Source: Enterocloster asparagiformis (GTDB lineage: Bacteria; Bacillota; Clostridia; Lachnospirales; Lachnospiraceae). Taken from it: DNA of 22,090 bases. This document shows positions 1-7,440 of the stretch, one piece after another. Below the pieces are notes generated by a model, which made no database searches, had not been told where the DNA came from, and was given only the letters and a program-made list of their open reading frames with translations. Position numbers and translations under genes: made by a program. Numbering within the stretch: position 1 is the stretch's first letter; each line of letters opens with the position of its first letter. The stretch spans positions 1 through 22,090 of the forward strand of contig JAGZSY010000050.1 in the NCBI GenBank assembly GCA_018380885.1, given 5' to 3'.

Positions 1-8
1 TTTCTCAT
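1..8 (-). CDS. Start of a surface-protein paralogue, cut by the window edge
   Basis: Only the first codons are present: an ATG at 8-6 followed by AGA and AA, reading out of the left end. The same start (Met-Arg-Lys) follows the same leader at 2073 and 22079. At 2073 it opens a secreted cell-wall-binding repeat protein, so this gene is inferred to encode a paralogue. Nothing of its body can be seen. A GGAGAG ribosome binding site lies about 10 bases upstream, inside the repeated leader. Of the three leader copies this one has the best promoter. Confidence 0.6.
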
Positions 9-95
9 AATTAATGCACTCTCCTTTTTCTTTTTGAAATACTTTTTGAAATTCCTAATTGCATTACGAGTTGATTATACTTCCAATAAGGGAAA
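1..95 (-). repeat. Conserved leader repeat, copy A (inverted relative to B and C)
   Basis: The reverse complement of 1-95 is identical, base for base, to 21992-22086 and differs at five sites from 1986-2084. It holds a TATAAT -10 box, an AT-rich 5' untranslated region with a tandem TTTCAAAAAG, a GGAGAG ribosome binding site and the start codon. Identity with copy C stops at base 95, between the -10 and -35 elements. The repeat continues past the window edge, so its full length is unknown. Confidence 0.95.
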
Positions 96-102
96 TTATC
101 AA
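74..102 (-). promoter_or_regulatory. Strong promoter driving leader copy A
   Basis: On the minus strand TTGATA (102-97) and TATAAT (79-74) are separated by 17 bp. A-rich tracts (about 104-128) lie just upstream of the -35 and resemble an UP element. The -10 lies inside the repeated leader and the -35 lies outside it, so the -35 is unique to this copy. Confidence 0.75.
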
Positions 103-121
103 TAGTTTTTTTGTATTTTTT

Positions 122-140
122 GTATTTTCTACTAAAATAC
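122..140. repeat. Short inverted repeat upstream of promoter A
   Basis: GTATTTT (122-128) and AAAATAC (134-140) form a perfect 7-bp inverted repeat around a 5-base centre, about 20 bp upstream of the -35 of promoter A. It could be a regulator site or chance in AT-rich DNA. The rest of 141-281 shows no gene I can support. Confidence 0.35.
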
Positions 141-281
141 TTAAAATATGACAATTCGCATTGGCTGTACCGCCAACTCCATCACACGCCTCTAGTATAT
201 AATAGTCCAGCCGAAAATACCATAACATTTACCTGTGCATTTTCTTACATAATTATTACAGAAGTGTTATTTTTCTCGCAA

Positions 282-303
282 ATTGTACAGATATTAGTAC
301 AAT
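282..303. repeat. Inverted repeat of the size of a recombinase core or operator
   Basis: ATTGTAC (282-288) and GTACAAT (297-303) are perfect 7-bp arms around an 8-base centre (AGATATTA). The size suits a tyrosine-recombinase core site or a dimeric regulator. No second copy was noticed in the window. The DNA from 304 to 394 is GC-rich, unlike the AT-rich DNA before it, and holds no gene I can support. Confidence 0.4.
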
Positions 304-394
304 CTTCCATATTCATCCATGCATACTGACGAGGCCGTTCGGGACACTCCCGGCGCAAGGTACCGGCTCCGCGGGTTATACGCTCCGGATGCGG

Positions 395-419
395 AAAAAG
401 GCAGCGCATTCAGCGCGGC
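395..419 (-). terminator. Terminator of uxaB
   Basis: On the minus strand GGC-c-GCGC and GCGC-t-GCC pair around a TGAAT loop and are followed by five T. It lies about 55 bases after the uxaB stop codon. Confidence 0.65.
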
Positions 420-474
420 CTCCCCCCGGTTCTCTATCGTTCTATATACTCATTTTCCCCTTAATGCTGTCACT

Positions 475-1815
475 TTATTTCGCCAGAACTGCCTTGTAGG
501 CTTCCGCCATACCCTTGGACTGGATCAGGTCATAGTATTCCTGTACCATGGGAATCATCTCAGTCAGGTCTGCGTGCCAGTAGTCCTCTCTCTTCATGAT
601 CTCCTCAACAGAGGCGTCCTTCATAAACTTCATGATCTCCTCGCCGTCGTTGGCCTTGTCGGTGCGGTAGAAGGCGATCAGAGCGGCCATGGAGAAGGTC
701 AGACCGGTCGGGTATTTGCCGAATTTCTCCTTGTACTCCAGAATGGTGGGCAGCACGCGAACCTGGAATTTGCTCACGGAGTTCAGCGCGATGCTCAGCA
801 GCTGATGCTTGATGAAGGGGTTGGAGAAACGCTCCATCACGGCAGCGCCGAACTTGCGGTTGTCCTCGGTGTCGCCGATGGTGGGGATGATCTCCTCGAA
901 GATGCACTTTTTCAGGAAAGCGCTGACTGTCTCATCCTTCATGCACTCGCCTACTGTGGACAGACCATAAAGGTGTGCGCCCAGCACCATGGAGGTATGG
1001 CCGCCGTTCAGGATACGCACTTTTCTCTTCTTATAAGGATGCACGTCGTCGGTCCACACAACGTTGTAGCCGGCCTTCTGGAAGGGCAGCTCGTCCTCGT
1101 GATGGCCGCCGATTACCCACAGGTGGAAGATCTCTGCGGTGTCGATCAGCTTATCCTCGTAACCGATCTGCTTGGTCAACTCCTCCACCTCGTCTCTGGG
1201 ATAGCCGGTTACGATGCGGTCTACCAGAGTGCTGCAGAAGTCATTTTCAGTCTCGATCCAGTTCTTGAAGCCGTCCTCCAGCTCCCACAGATCGGCGTAC
1301 TGGAGCACGCATTTCTTCAAATTGTCGCCGTTGTCATCGATCAGCTCGCAAGGAAGCAGGATCAGACCCTTTAAACCGGCCTGGTAGCGCTTGTACAGGA
1401 ACTGGCACAGCTTGGCGGGATATGCTTTGGGAGGCATGTCGGTGAGCTTCTCGGTGCCAACATACTCGATTCCCGCCTCGGTGGTATTGGAAACCAGTAC
1501 CCGCAGATCCGGGCTGGTAGCCAGGGCAATGTACTCGTCGTACTGGGTATAAGGGTTCAGAGCACGGGAAATGGATGTCACGTGGGTGTGCTCGTTTACG
1601 ACCTGACCATTGTCAATACCGCGCAGGAACAGATTGTACTCGCAGTTCTGCTCTGCCAGGGTCTGGCACATACCTTTCTCGATGGGCTGCACTACAACGA
1701 TCTTGCCGTCATACAGTCCCTTCTCCTGGAGTTTGTGGAAGAAATAGTCCACAAAACCGCGTAAAAACCCGCCCTCGCCAAACTGGATGACTGTTTCTTT
1801 TACGTTATTGCTCAT
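475..1815 (-). CDS. uxaB: Tagaturonate reductase (altronate oxidoreductase)
   Basis: Reduces D-tagaturonate to D-altronate with NADH in cytoplasmic galacturonate catabolism. The 446-aa protein follows E. coli UxaB closely: the nucleotide-binding FGEGGFLRGF motif (residues 12-21), SNTTEAG (109-115), PCELIDDNGD (155-164), STLVDRIVTGYPRDE (195-209) and the family lysine/asparagine stretch KKRKVRILNGGHTS (262-275). It belongs to the mannitol dehydrogenase long-chain family and is slightly shorter than the E. coli enzyme. The start has GGAGG nine bases upstream. uxaA and uxaC are not beside it, so it is a single-gene unit with its own promoter, two LacI-type palindromes and a terminator. It lies between leader copies A and B, and would be inverted if they recombined. 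Function is linked to the pectin locus at 13.7-21.3 kb. Distinction from fructuronate reductase (UxuB) rests on the UxaB-like motifs and is fairly sure. Confidence 0.93.
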   Translation of the reverse strand: MSNNVKETVIQFGEGGFLRGFVDYFFHKLQEKGLYDGKIVVVQPIEKGMCQTLAEQNCEYNLFLRGIDNGQVVNEHTHVTSISRALNPYTQYDEYIALATSPDLRVLVSNTTEAGIEYVGTEKLTDMPPKAYPAKLCQFLYKRYQAGLKGLILLPCELIDDNGDNLKKCVLQYADLWELEDGFKNWIETENDFCSTLVDRIVTGYPRDEVEELTKQIGYEDKLIDTAEIFHLWVIGGHHEDELPFQKAGYNVVWTDDVHPYKKRKVRILNGGHTSMVLGAHLYGLSTVGECMKDETVSAFLKKCIFEEIIPTIGDTEDNRKFGAAVMERFSNPFIKHQLLSIALNSVSKFQVRVLPTILEYKEKFGKYPTGLTFSMAALIAFYRTDKANDGEEIMKFMKDASVEEIMKREDYWHADLTEMIPMVQEYYDLIQSKGMAEAYKAVLAK

Positions 1816-1854
1816 GATTTGCTACCTCCATATGAAATAGTGTGAGTGGTTTGT

Positions 1855-1868
1855 TGTAAGCGCTTACA
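1855..1868. promoter_or_regulatory. LacI/CcpA-type operator in the uxaB leader
   Basis: TGTAAGCGCTTACA is a perfect 14-bp palindrome with a central CG and fits the cre consensus TGNAANCGNTNNCA. It sits about 35 bp downstream of the likely uxaB transcription start. It may bind CcpA or a dedicated LacI-family regulator such as the one at 13669-14670. Confidence 0.75.
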
Positions 1869-1908
1869 CTATTGGGTGCACTGCGCTTTCCTTTTATTTT
1901 CTGAGATT

Positions 1909-1937
1909 ACTATACAACATTATCCGAAAATATTCAA
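1909..1937 (-). promoter_or_regulatory. uxaB promoter
   Basis: On the minus strand TTGAAT (1937-1932), 17 bp, TATAGT (1914-1909). One palindromic operator lies upstream (1956-1969) and one downstream (1855-1868), about 101 bp centre to centre. Confidence 0.7.
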
Positions 1938-1955
1938 TAGGTTTTGAAGAAAAAT

Positions 1956-1969
1956 TGTAAGCATTTACA
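1956..1969. promoter_or_regulatory. Second LacI-type operator upstream of uxaB
   Basis: TGTAAGCATTTACA keeps the TGTAA...TTACA arms of the site at 1855 with a changed centre. It lies just upstream of the uxaB -35. It is also about 33 bp upstream of the -10 of leader copy B, so a bound regulator could affect both divergent units. Confidence 0.6.
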
Positions 1970-1985
1970 TTGGTGATATCTATAT

Positions 1986-2084
1986 TTTCCCGTATCGGAA
2001 GAATAATCAACTCGTAATGCAATTAGGAATTTCAAAAAGTATTTTAAAAAGAAAAAGGAGAGTGCATTTATTATGAGAAAGCAG
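1986..2084 (+). repeat. Conserved leader repeat, copy B (diverged)
   Basis: Aligns without gaps to 21992-22090 with five mismatches in 99 bases. One mismatch changes the -10 from TATAAT to AATAAT (2002-2007). No convincing -35 lies 16-18 bp upstream of it. The leader runs into the ATG at 2073. Confidence 0.93.
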
Positions 2085-3748
2085 ACAAAATTGGTCGCCG
2101 TCTTATCTGCGGCAGCACTGCTGGCCATCGGCGCATCCATGACCTCCTTCGCGGCTCAGGGTTGGGCCGAGGAAGATGGGACCTGGGTTTATTATGACAG
2201 CAGCAATGACAGAGTAACCGAGGAGTGGAAACGTTCCGGCGAAAACTGGTATTGGCGGATGACAACGGCGAGATGGCTGTTGATATGCTGGTTGAAGATG
2301 ACGACAACTACTATTATGTTGACGCCAACGGCGTAATGGTCACCAATCAGTGGGTGGCCATTGAAAACGAGGACGCCGGGGAGGAGGAGGAGCCGGACCA
2401 CTACTGGTACTATTTCCAAGCCAACGGCAAGGCCTACACAAGATCCGACAACGCCAGCGAGGACTCCGTTTCCGTCAAGACCATCAACGGCAAAAGATAC
2501 GCCTTTGACGAGGAAGGCAGAATGCTGTACGGATGGGTGAGCGGCGGCGAGCGCCAGACCGATGACGACGCCTGGAAGGAAAGCCTCTACTACTTCTGCG
2601 ACGAGAACGACTGCGCCATGAGCCTGGGCTGGAGACAAATCTCTATTGTCGATGACGAGTATGAGGATTTACAGCCCGGCGATGAGTACTGGGACGAGGA
2701 TCAGGACCGCTGGTTCTATTTCCGGACTTCAGGCAAAAAGGTCGCTGCGGATTCCGATGACGGCGACGCCTTAAAAACCAAGACCATCAACGGCAGAAAG
2801 TACGGCTTTGACGAGTACGGCCGCATGATCGCCGACTGGTTCACGGAGACCGCCTCCTACAGCACCGCGACTCAGGGTGTTGCTTCCTATACCAGCAGCT
2901 TTATGTACTTCAGCACTTCGGAGGACGGCGCCCGCGCCACCAAAGGATGGTTTAAGGTAATTCCCGGTTTCTATCTGCATGAGGACAAATACAACGACGG
3001 AGACGATTACTGGTACTATGCGGACGGCGACGGCGAGATTTATTCCAACGTAATCAAGACCATCAAGGACAAGAAATATGCCTTTGACAACTATGGCCGC
3101 ATGATTGACGGTCTGGTGTTCCTGCAGATGGCGACTGAGGACGGCAAGGTAGATTCCTCTGAAATTGCCCAGAAATTTGCCGATGACGGCGATATTCCCT
3201 ACGACACCGAGGATGCCTTCGACGATTTCACCGCTCATTACGCTCCTCAGATCTCCAGCGGAGAAATCCGCTCCTTCTACTTCGGGGATTCTAATGACGG
3301 AGCTATGAAAACCGGCAGACAGACCGTTGATATCGACGGCGACTCATTCACCTTCAAGTTCAAGGACAGCAGCAGTAAGGGTACCGGCATCAGCGGAATG
3401 GACGACCACAAGCTGTACAATACCGGAAAGCTGATCGAGGCCGACAGCGATGATAAATATCAGGTAGTCGTCTACAGCGAGGATGAGGACGGCATTGTGA
3501 CCATGGAAAAAATGGATACGGACGACTTCCTCACCGAGTATTATCACAAGCTTGAGGAGGGCGAGGAGGGTTACGATGAGGGTGCCTCCACCTGGGACGT
3601 AAATGATGACATTGACCCCAGCATCAAGCTTTATCTGGTGAACACCTCCGGTTCTATGGTTAAGAATAAATCTGCCGCCAAGGACGGCGAGGATTACAAG
3701 TTCAATGTGAAGAACTATCAGATCACTCAGGTTGTTTTAGAATACTAA
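2073..3748 (+). pseudogene. Secreted cell-wall-binding repeat protein, frameshifted
   Basis: Two overlapping frames make one protein of about 558 aa. Residues 1-28 are a signal peptide ending in SFAA. Then come aromatic/glycine repeats of the choline-binding (cell-wall-binding repeat) type, such as GTWVYYD, ENWYW, DNYYYVDANGVMV and HYWYYFQANGKAY, and three copies of a K-T-I-x-x-(K/R)-x-Y-(A/G)-F-D-x-x-G-R-M unit. It is very acidic (runs of Asp and Glu). The first frame stays open to 2336 but loses similarity near residue 60. The second, read from about 2252, carries the rest and ends at 3748. The join needs one missing base, or a -1 shift, at 2250-2253. No catalytic domain is visible, so a surface-display or adhesion role is inferred. 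With a weak promoter and the shift, this copy is probably silent. A sequencing error is the main alternative. Confidence 0.75.
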
Positions 3749-3786
3749 TGATTGCTTGATATAAGAAAATTCCAAATTGCGAAAAA

Positions 3787-3814
3787 CTGCCCGGCAATTT
3801 ACTGTGCCGGGCAG
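3787..3814. terminator. Intergenic terminator hairpin after the surface gene
   Basis: CTGCCCGGCA and TGCCGGGCAG form a perfect 10-bp stem around an 8-base loop, 38 bases after the stop at 3748. On the plus strand it is followed by few T, while on the minus strand it is followed by TTTTT, so it may work both ways. Nothing else is evident in 3815-3998. Confidence 0.65.
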
Positions 3815-3998
3815 ATGTTTCGTCCTTTCAGGGCTGCTGTGCCGTAAAAGCGCAGCGGCCTTTCCCTGAATGAATACATCGGGCCGTTGGCGCAGCCTGC
3901 GGGCGATTGTTTTGGCCGGTAAATGTAAAATATATGTGGCGAATTTGTAGCAATCCTGAAAGGTTCCTGACAATACAGTGAACTTTCTGTGAACCATA

Positions 3999-4026
3999 TT
4001 GACATTCCACAGTTTTTAAGTATTAT
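3999..4026 (+). promoter_or_regulatory. Promoter of the recombinase gene
   Basis: TTGACA (3999-4004), 16 bp, TATTAT (4021-4026), close to the vegetative consensus and 40 bases before the start codon. Just upstream is a near-direct repeat, CAGTGAAC TTT CTGTGAAC (about 3976-3994), a possible regulator site. Confidence 0.75.
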
Positions 4027-4065
4027 ACTGGCTCTTAAATAAAATCGGAAGGGAGGTAATACACG

Positions 4066-4893
4066 ATGCCGGCAGCACACTCCGCCGCAGCCAAAAAGGG
4101 TTTTGACGCCTACCTGTCATCCCACAATCTGTCCCCCAGCACCATTCATATTTACCGCTTCACAGTGGAACAGTTTCTGCAGCGTTATCCCCGGCTGACC
4201 TACCGCAATCTGCAGCTTTACAAGATTTATCTCATCGAGCACTATAAACCTCAGACCGTTAACCTGCGGATCAGAGCGCTCAATTCCTACCTCGAATACC
4301 TCGGAGCGGATATATACCCGCTCTCAATGGTAAAGGTGCAGCAAAAGACGTATCTGGACAAGATCATAACCCTGGCCGATTACGAGTATTTGAAGCGCCG
4401 GCTGTGGGAGGACGGGGAATACGGCTATTTCTATCTGGTGTGGCTGACTGCCGCCACCGGTGTGCGGGTCAGCGAGCTGGTGACCTTTCAGGTTGAGGAC
4501 ATCAGGCTCGGCCGCAAGGATGTCTATTCCAAGGGAAATAAAATGCGCCGCATCTATATTCCCACCCGTTTAAAGCGCGCTATTCTGTCCTGGCTTGATC
4601 AGGAGCACCGCCGGACAGGCCCTCTCTTTCTGAACCGCTACGGTTCCGCCTTGTCTGTCACCGGAGTGCGTTCACGGCTGAAGGATTTCGCCGCGCGTTA
4701 TAATCTGGATCCCGAGGTCATGTACCCCCACTCCTTCCGCCACCGTTTTTCCAAAAATTTCCTGTCCCGTTTCAACGATATCGCCCTGCTGGCAGATCTT
4801 CTGGGACATGACAGAATCGAGACCACCCGCATTTATCTGACCCGCTCCTCCGAGGAGCAAAGCGCCCTGATCGATAAAATCGTCACCTGGTAA
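4066..4893 (+). CDS. Orphan tyrosine recombinase (XerC/D-like)
   Basis: Site-specific DNA recombinase that cuts and rejoins DNA through a tyrosine. The 275-aa protein has an N-terminal SAM-like DNA-binding domain (about residues 8-85) and a C-terminal catalytic domain. All family residues can be seen: Arg134 in ATGVRVSEL, Lys156 in SKGNK, His222 and Arg225 in HSFRHRF, His248 in LLGHDR and Tyr257 in TRIYLT. GGGAGG lies nine bases before the ATG. It has its own strong promoter and no phage or transposon genes around it. It sits 317 bp after the frameshifted surface gene, and between inverted leader copies. Orphan enzymes of this type invert promoters of surface genes in other Clostridia (C. difficile RecV), so a switch role is attractive but inferred. 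It is too divergent in its N terminus to call XerC or XerD, and chromosome dimer resolution cannot be excluded. Confidence 0.9.
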   Translation: MPAAHSAAAKKGFDAYLSSHNLSPSTIHIYRFTVEQFLQRYPRLTYRNLQLYKIYLIEHYKPQTVNLRIRALNSYLEYLGADIYPLSMVKVQQKTYLDKIITLADYEYLKRRLWEDGEYGYFYLVWLTAATGVRVSELVTFQVEDIRLGRKDVYSKGNKMRRIYIPTRLKRAILSWLDQEHRRTGPLFLNRYGSALSVTGVRSRLKDFAARYNLDPEVMYPHSFRHRFSKNFLSRFNDIALLADLLGHDRIETTRIYLTRSSEEQSALIDKIVTW

Positions 4894-4931
4894 GTAAAAT
4901 CTCCACAGCCCATTATTTTCCCGCACACGCG

Positions 4932-4972
4932 AAAAAAACGGCTGCAAAGCTCGTATAAAGCTTTTGCAGCCG
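4932..4972 (-). terminator. Terminator of the rplL operon
   Basis: Minus-strand arms CGGCTGCAAAAGCTT and AGCTTTGCAGCCG pair around a short loop, followed by seven T. On the plus strand the same hairpin may help end recombinase transcription, though its T tract is poor. Confidence 0.85.
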
Positions 4973-5011
4973 CCTTTAAAACATCGCAACCGTTTAAATT
5001 GTTGCGCTTTA

Positions 5012-5386
5012 TTACTTCAGGGTAACCTTAGCGCCCTCAGCCTCTAACTTGGTCTTCAGCTCTTCAGCCTCTTCCTTGGAAACGCCGGACTTAACAGCCT
5101 TCGGTGCGGAATCAACTACTTCCTTAGCTTCCTTCAGGCCCAGGCCGGTAGCCTCACGTACAACCTTGATAACTTTAACCTTGTTCGGGCCAACCTCGGT
5201 CAGCTCTACGTCAAACTCGGTCTTCTCTTCCTCAGCTGCTGCCGCGCCGCCTGCTGCTGCAACTACAACGCCTGCTGCTGCGGATACGCCGAACTCTTCC
5301 TCACATGCTTTTACTAAATCGTTCAGTTCTAATACGGATAATTCCTTGATAGCTTCGATAAACTCTGCGGTGGTTAACTTTGCCAT
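5012..5386 (-). CDS. rplL: 50S ribosomal protein L7/L12
   Basis: Forms the flexible stalk of the large ribosomal subunit and recruits translation GTPases. The 124-aa protein has the N-terminal dimerisation helix (residues 1-33), an Ala/Gly-rich hinge (about 35-50, [19 protein letters not shown]) and the conserved C-terminal domain with [20 protein letters not shown] and [22 protein letters not shown]. Length is normal. AGGAGG precedes the start. It follows rplJ by 57 bases in the same transcript, and a strong terminator follows, so rpoB is not joined to it. Confidence 0.98.
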   Translation of the reverse strand: MAKLTTAEFIEAIKELSVLELNDLVKACEEEFGVSAAAGVVVAAAGGAAAAEEEKTEFDVELTEVGPNKVKVIKVVREATGLGLKEAKEVVDSAPKAVKSGVSKEEAEELKTKLEAEGAKVTLK

Positions 5387-5443
5387 TTTATATTCCTCCT
5401 ATTATAATTCGAATTTGTGTTTTAATCGTACAATGGCCGAAAC

Positions 5444-5944
5444 TTATGCCTCGGCTACGCCGCCTTTGGACTCCGCGATCTGATTGATAACGCGGGCAAA
5501 GTTGGTGATCGGGGACTGGATGCTTCCAAGCAGCTTGCCCAGCAGCTCTTCTCTGGACGGGATGGTAGCGATTACCTGGGTTCCCTTGGCGTCATAGTAA
5601 TTGCCCTCAACAACACAAGCCTTTAACTCCAGCTTGTCTGCGGTCCTGGCGAAATTGGCCAGAACTCTTGCGGGAGCAGTCGCGTCTTCCTTGGACACGG
5701 CCAGAGCGGTCGGGCCTTCCAGATCGGGATTCAGAGCGGAAAACTCTGTTCCTTCTGCGGCACGCTTGATCAGGGTATTCTTGTATACCTTGTAGATCAC
5801 CCCGGCTTCTCTCAGCTGCTTGCGCAGACGGGTATCCTGCTCAACTGTAAGACCACGGTAATCTACGATAACCGCACCCTTCGCGCCGTCAAGCACGGCT
5901 TTGATCTCGTCTACAATCGGCTGTTTTAATTCAACTTTTGCCAT
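5444..5944 (-). CDS. rplJ: 50S ribosomal protein L10
   Basis: Anchors L7/L12 dimers to 23S rRNA at the stalk base. The 166-aa protein starts MAKVELKQPIVDEIK and contains the family segments GAVIVDYRGLTVEQDTRLRK (about 22-41) and VYKNTLIKRA (53-62), with a C-terminal helix that would hold L7/L12. Length is normal. GGAGG lies ten bases upstream of the ATG. The long leader with an attenuator just upstream indicates autoregulation by L10 or the L10-L12 complex. Confidence 0.98.
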   Translation of the reverse strand: MAKVELKQPIVDEIKAVLDGAKGAVIVDYRGLTVEQDTRLRKQLREAGVIYKVYKNTLIKRAAEGTEFSALNPDLEGPTALAVSKEDATAPARVLANFARTADKLELKACVVEGNYYDAKGTQVIATIPSREELLGKLLGSIQSPITNFARVINQIAESKGGVAEA

Positions 5945-5994
5945 GAATGGTTTACCTCCTTATAAAATTTTCGCATTGAAAACCGTCATAGCAT

Positions 5995-6127
5995 GGAAAA
6001 ACCTCTCCGTCCTAAGAACAGAGAGGTCAGCAAAATCTCATCATAAAAAAGCTTGAGTTTTGTACGTTCCTCGGCAGGCGGTTACGCCTTACGCCTTGCG
6101 GCACCTGCTGTCTTAGGCATTCAATAC
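5995..6127 (-). ncRNA. L10 leader RNA with attenuator (rplJ 5' UTR)
   Basis: The minus strand has the conserved L10-binding kink-turn blocks CCTAAGACAGCAGGTG and CCTGCCGAGG, matching the known Firmicutes L10 leader. Downstream, at 6028-6001, a stem of ACCTCTCTGT and ACGGAGAGGT is followed by TTTTT, forming a terminator. Binding of L10 to the leader is known to favour termination; here the layout is the same. Confidence 0.92.
6001..6028 (-). terminator. Attenuator terminator in the rplJ leader
   Basis: Ten-base-pair stem with a U run, located between the L10-binding region and the rplJ ribosome binding site. It is the regulatory terminator of the L10 leader. Confidence 0.85.
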
Positions 6128-6133
6128 TCGGGT

Positions 6134-6162
6134 ATCATATCATACGATATGATGGATGTCAA
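6134..6162 (-). promoter_or_regulatory. rplJL promoter
   Basis: TTGACA (6162-6157), 17 bp, TATGAT (6139-6134) on the minus strand, a near-perfect vegetative promoter. It starts transcription near 6127, exactly ahead of the L10 leader. An 8-bp palindromic hairpin (6161-6180) overlaps the -35 edge. Confidence 0.88.
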
Positions 6163-6201
6163 GATGAAATAATTCATCTTTTAATATACGCAAAACACGA
6201 A

Positions 6202-6897
6202 TTAGTTGGTCAGCTTTGCAACGTTCAGCTTTACGCCAGGACCCATGGTAGAGGTCAGGGTAACGCTCTTAAGGTATGCGCCCTTAACGGTGCTCGGCTT
6301 GGCCTTCATGATTGCTTCAATAAGCGTCTGGAAGTTGTCGGCTAACTGATCTTCTGTGAAAGAAGCTTTTCCTACTGGCACATGGATAATGTTGGTCTTG
6401 TCAAGTCTGTACTCAATCTTACCGGCTTTGATATCGTTGATCGCTTTGGTAACGTCCATGGTTACGGTTCCGGCTTTCGGGTTCGGCATCAAGCCCTTGG
6501 GGCCCAGCACGCGGCCCAGACGGCCTACAACGCCCATCATGTCCGGAGTAGCTACAACTACGTCAAAGTCCAGCCAGCCTTCGTTCTGGATCTTCGGGAT
6601 CAGCTCCTCAGCGCCTACGTAGTCTGCGCCTGCGGCCTGAGCCTCGTCGGCCTTCGGTCCCTTTGCAAATACCAGAATACGAACTACTTTACCAGTTCCG
6701 TGAGGAAGCACAACGGCTCCGCGGATCTGCTGGTCAGCGTGACGTCCGTCACAGCCGGTTCTGATGTGAGCTTCTACAGTCTCGTCGAATTTAGCAGAAG
6801 CATTCTTCTTAACCAATGCAATCGCATCTGTGGTGTCATAGAGTGCAGTACGGTCTACATTCTTGATGGCCTCTGCATATCTTTTACCTGATTTCAT
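6202..6897 (-). CDS. rplA: 50S ribosomal protein L1
   Basis: Binds the L1 stalk of 23S rRNA, helps release of deacylated tRNA and in many bacteria represses its own operon. The 231-aa protein carries [20 protein letters not shown] and the hallmark [21 protein letters not shown], and ends in [18 protein letters not shown]. The ATG at 6897 is chosen, with AGGAGG upstream; a longer frame to 6942 would run through the ribosome binding site. It follows rplK by 95 bases, in a gap that holds an L1-stalk-like hairpin. Confidence 0.98.
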   Translation of the reverse strand: MKSGKRYAEAIKNVDRTALYDTTDAIALVKKNASAKFDETVEAHIRTGCDGRHADQQIRGAVVLPHGTGKVVRILVFAKGPKADEAQAAGADYVGAEELIPKIQNEGWLDFDVVVATPDMMGVVGRLGRVLGPKGLMPNPKAGTVTMDVTKAINDIKAGKIEYRLDKTNIIHVPVGKASFTEDQLADNFQTLIEAIMKAKPSTVKGAYLKSVTLTSTMGPGVKLNVAKLTN

Positions 6898-6913
6898 TCT
6901 AAATAACCTCCTA

Positions 6914-6942
6914 GTGGTGTTGTCGGGGAATCTCCCTCCCAC
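6914..6942 (-). promoter_or_regulatory. Probable L1-binding site upstream of rplA
   Basis: Minus strand GTGGGAGGG, short loop, then CCCCGACAACACCAC. The GUGGGAGG and ACACCAC halves resemble helices 76-77 of 23S rRNA, the L1 target. It lies only a few bases before the rplA ribosome binding site and is a near copy of the element at 7441-7468. L1 mimics in L11-operon mRNAs are established; this assignment is by resemblance. Confidence 0.65.
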
Positions 6943-6992
6943 GTTTTCATGTTAATCCCATCAATTCTGCACGGCTTGCAGAGTGGTTTTCC

Positions 6993-7418
6993 CTATTCTT
7001 CTACAACGATTCCCATGCTTCTGGCAGTACCGGCGATCATGCTCATTGCAGCTTCGATGCTGGCGGCGTTTAAGTCGGGCATCTTCAGTTCTGCGATCTT
7101 CTGTACTTCTGCCTTGCTGATGGTGGCTACCTTGGTCTTGTTCGGAACTGCGGAAGCGGACTTCAGATTGCAAGCCTTCTTGAGCAGTACGGCAGCCGGC
7201 GGAGTTTTGGTAATGAAGCTGAAGCTTCTGTCCGCATATACAGTGATAACAACCGGGATGATCATATCACCCTGATCTGCTGTTCTAGCGTTGAATTCCT
7301 TGGTAAACTGTACGATATTAACACCATGCTGACCAAGAGCCGGTCCGACTGGCGGTGCTGGTGTCGCCTTACCAGCAGGAATCTGTAATTTGATGTAACC
7401 TGTTACTTTCTTTGCCAT
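6993..7418 (-). CDS. rplK: 50S ribosomal protein L11
   Basis: Binds the GTPase-associated region of 23S rRNA. The 141-aa protein shows [35 protein letters not shown] and [17 protein letters not shown], then the C-terminal RNA-binding domain ending [12 protein letters not shown]. The ATG at 7418 is used, with AGGAGGT seven bases upstream; a GTG nine bases further upstream lies inside that ribosome binding site and is rejected. It is co-transcribed with nusG upstream and rplA downstream. Confidence 0.98.
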   Translation of the reverse strand: MAKKVTGYIKLQIPAGKATPAPPVGPALGQHGVNIVQFTKEFNARTADQGDMIIPVVITVYADRSFSFITKTPPAAVLLKKACNLKSASAVPNKTKVATISKAEVQKIAELKMPDLNAASIEAAMSMIAGTARSMGIVVEE

Positions 7419-7440
7419 CTTAGGCACCTCCTAAAATTAT

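Noticed and set aside
319..1374. Long plus-strand open frame (351 codons) opposite uxaB
   Set aside because: It mirrors the uxaB codon pattern, has no ribosome binding site and no recognisable motif; uxaB on the other strand is certain.
2250..2253. Programmed ribosomal frameshifting in the surface gene
   Set aside because: No slippery heptamer and no obvious downstream pseudoknot; decay or sequence error is more likely.
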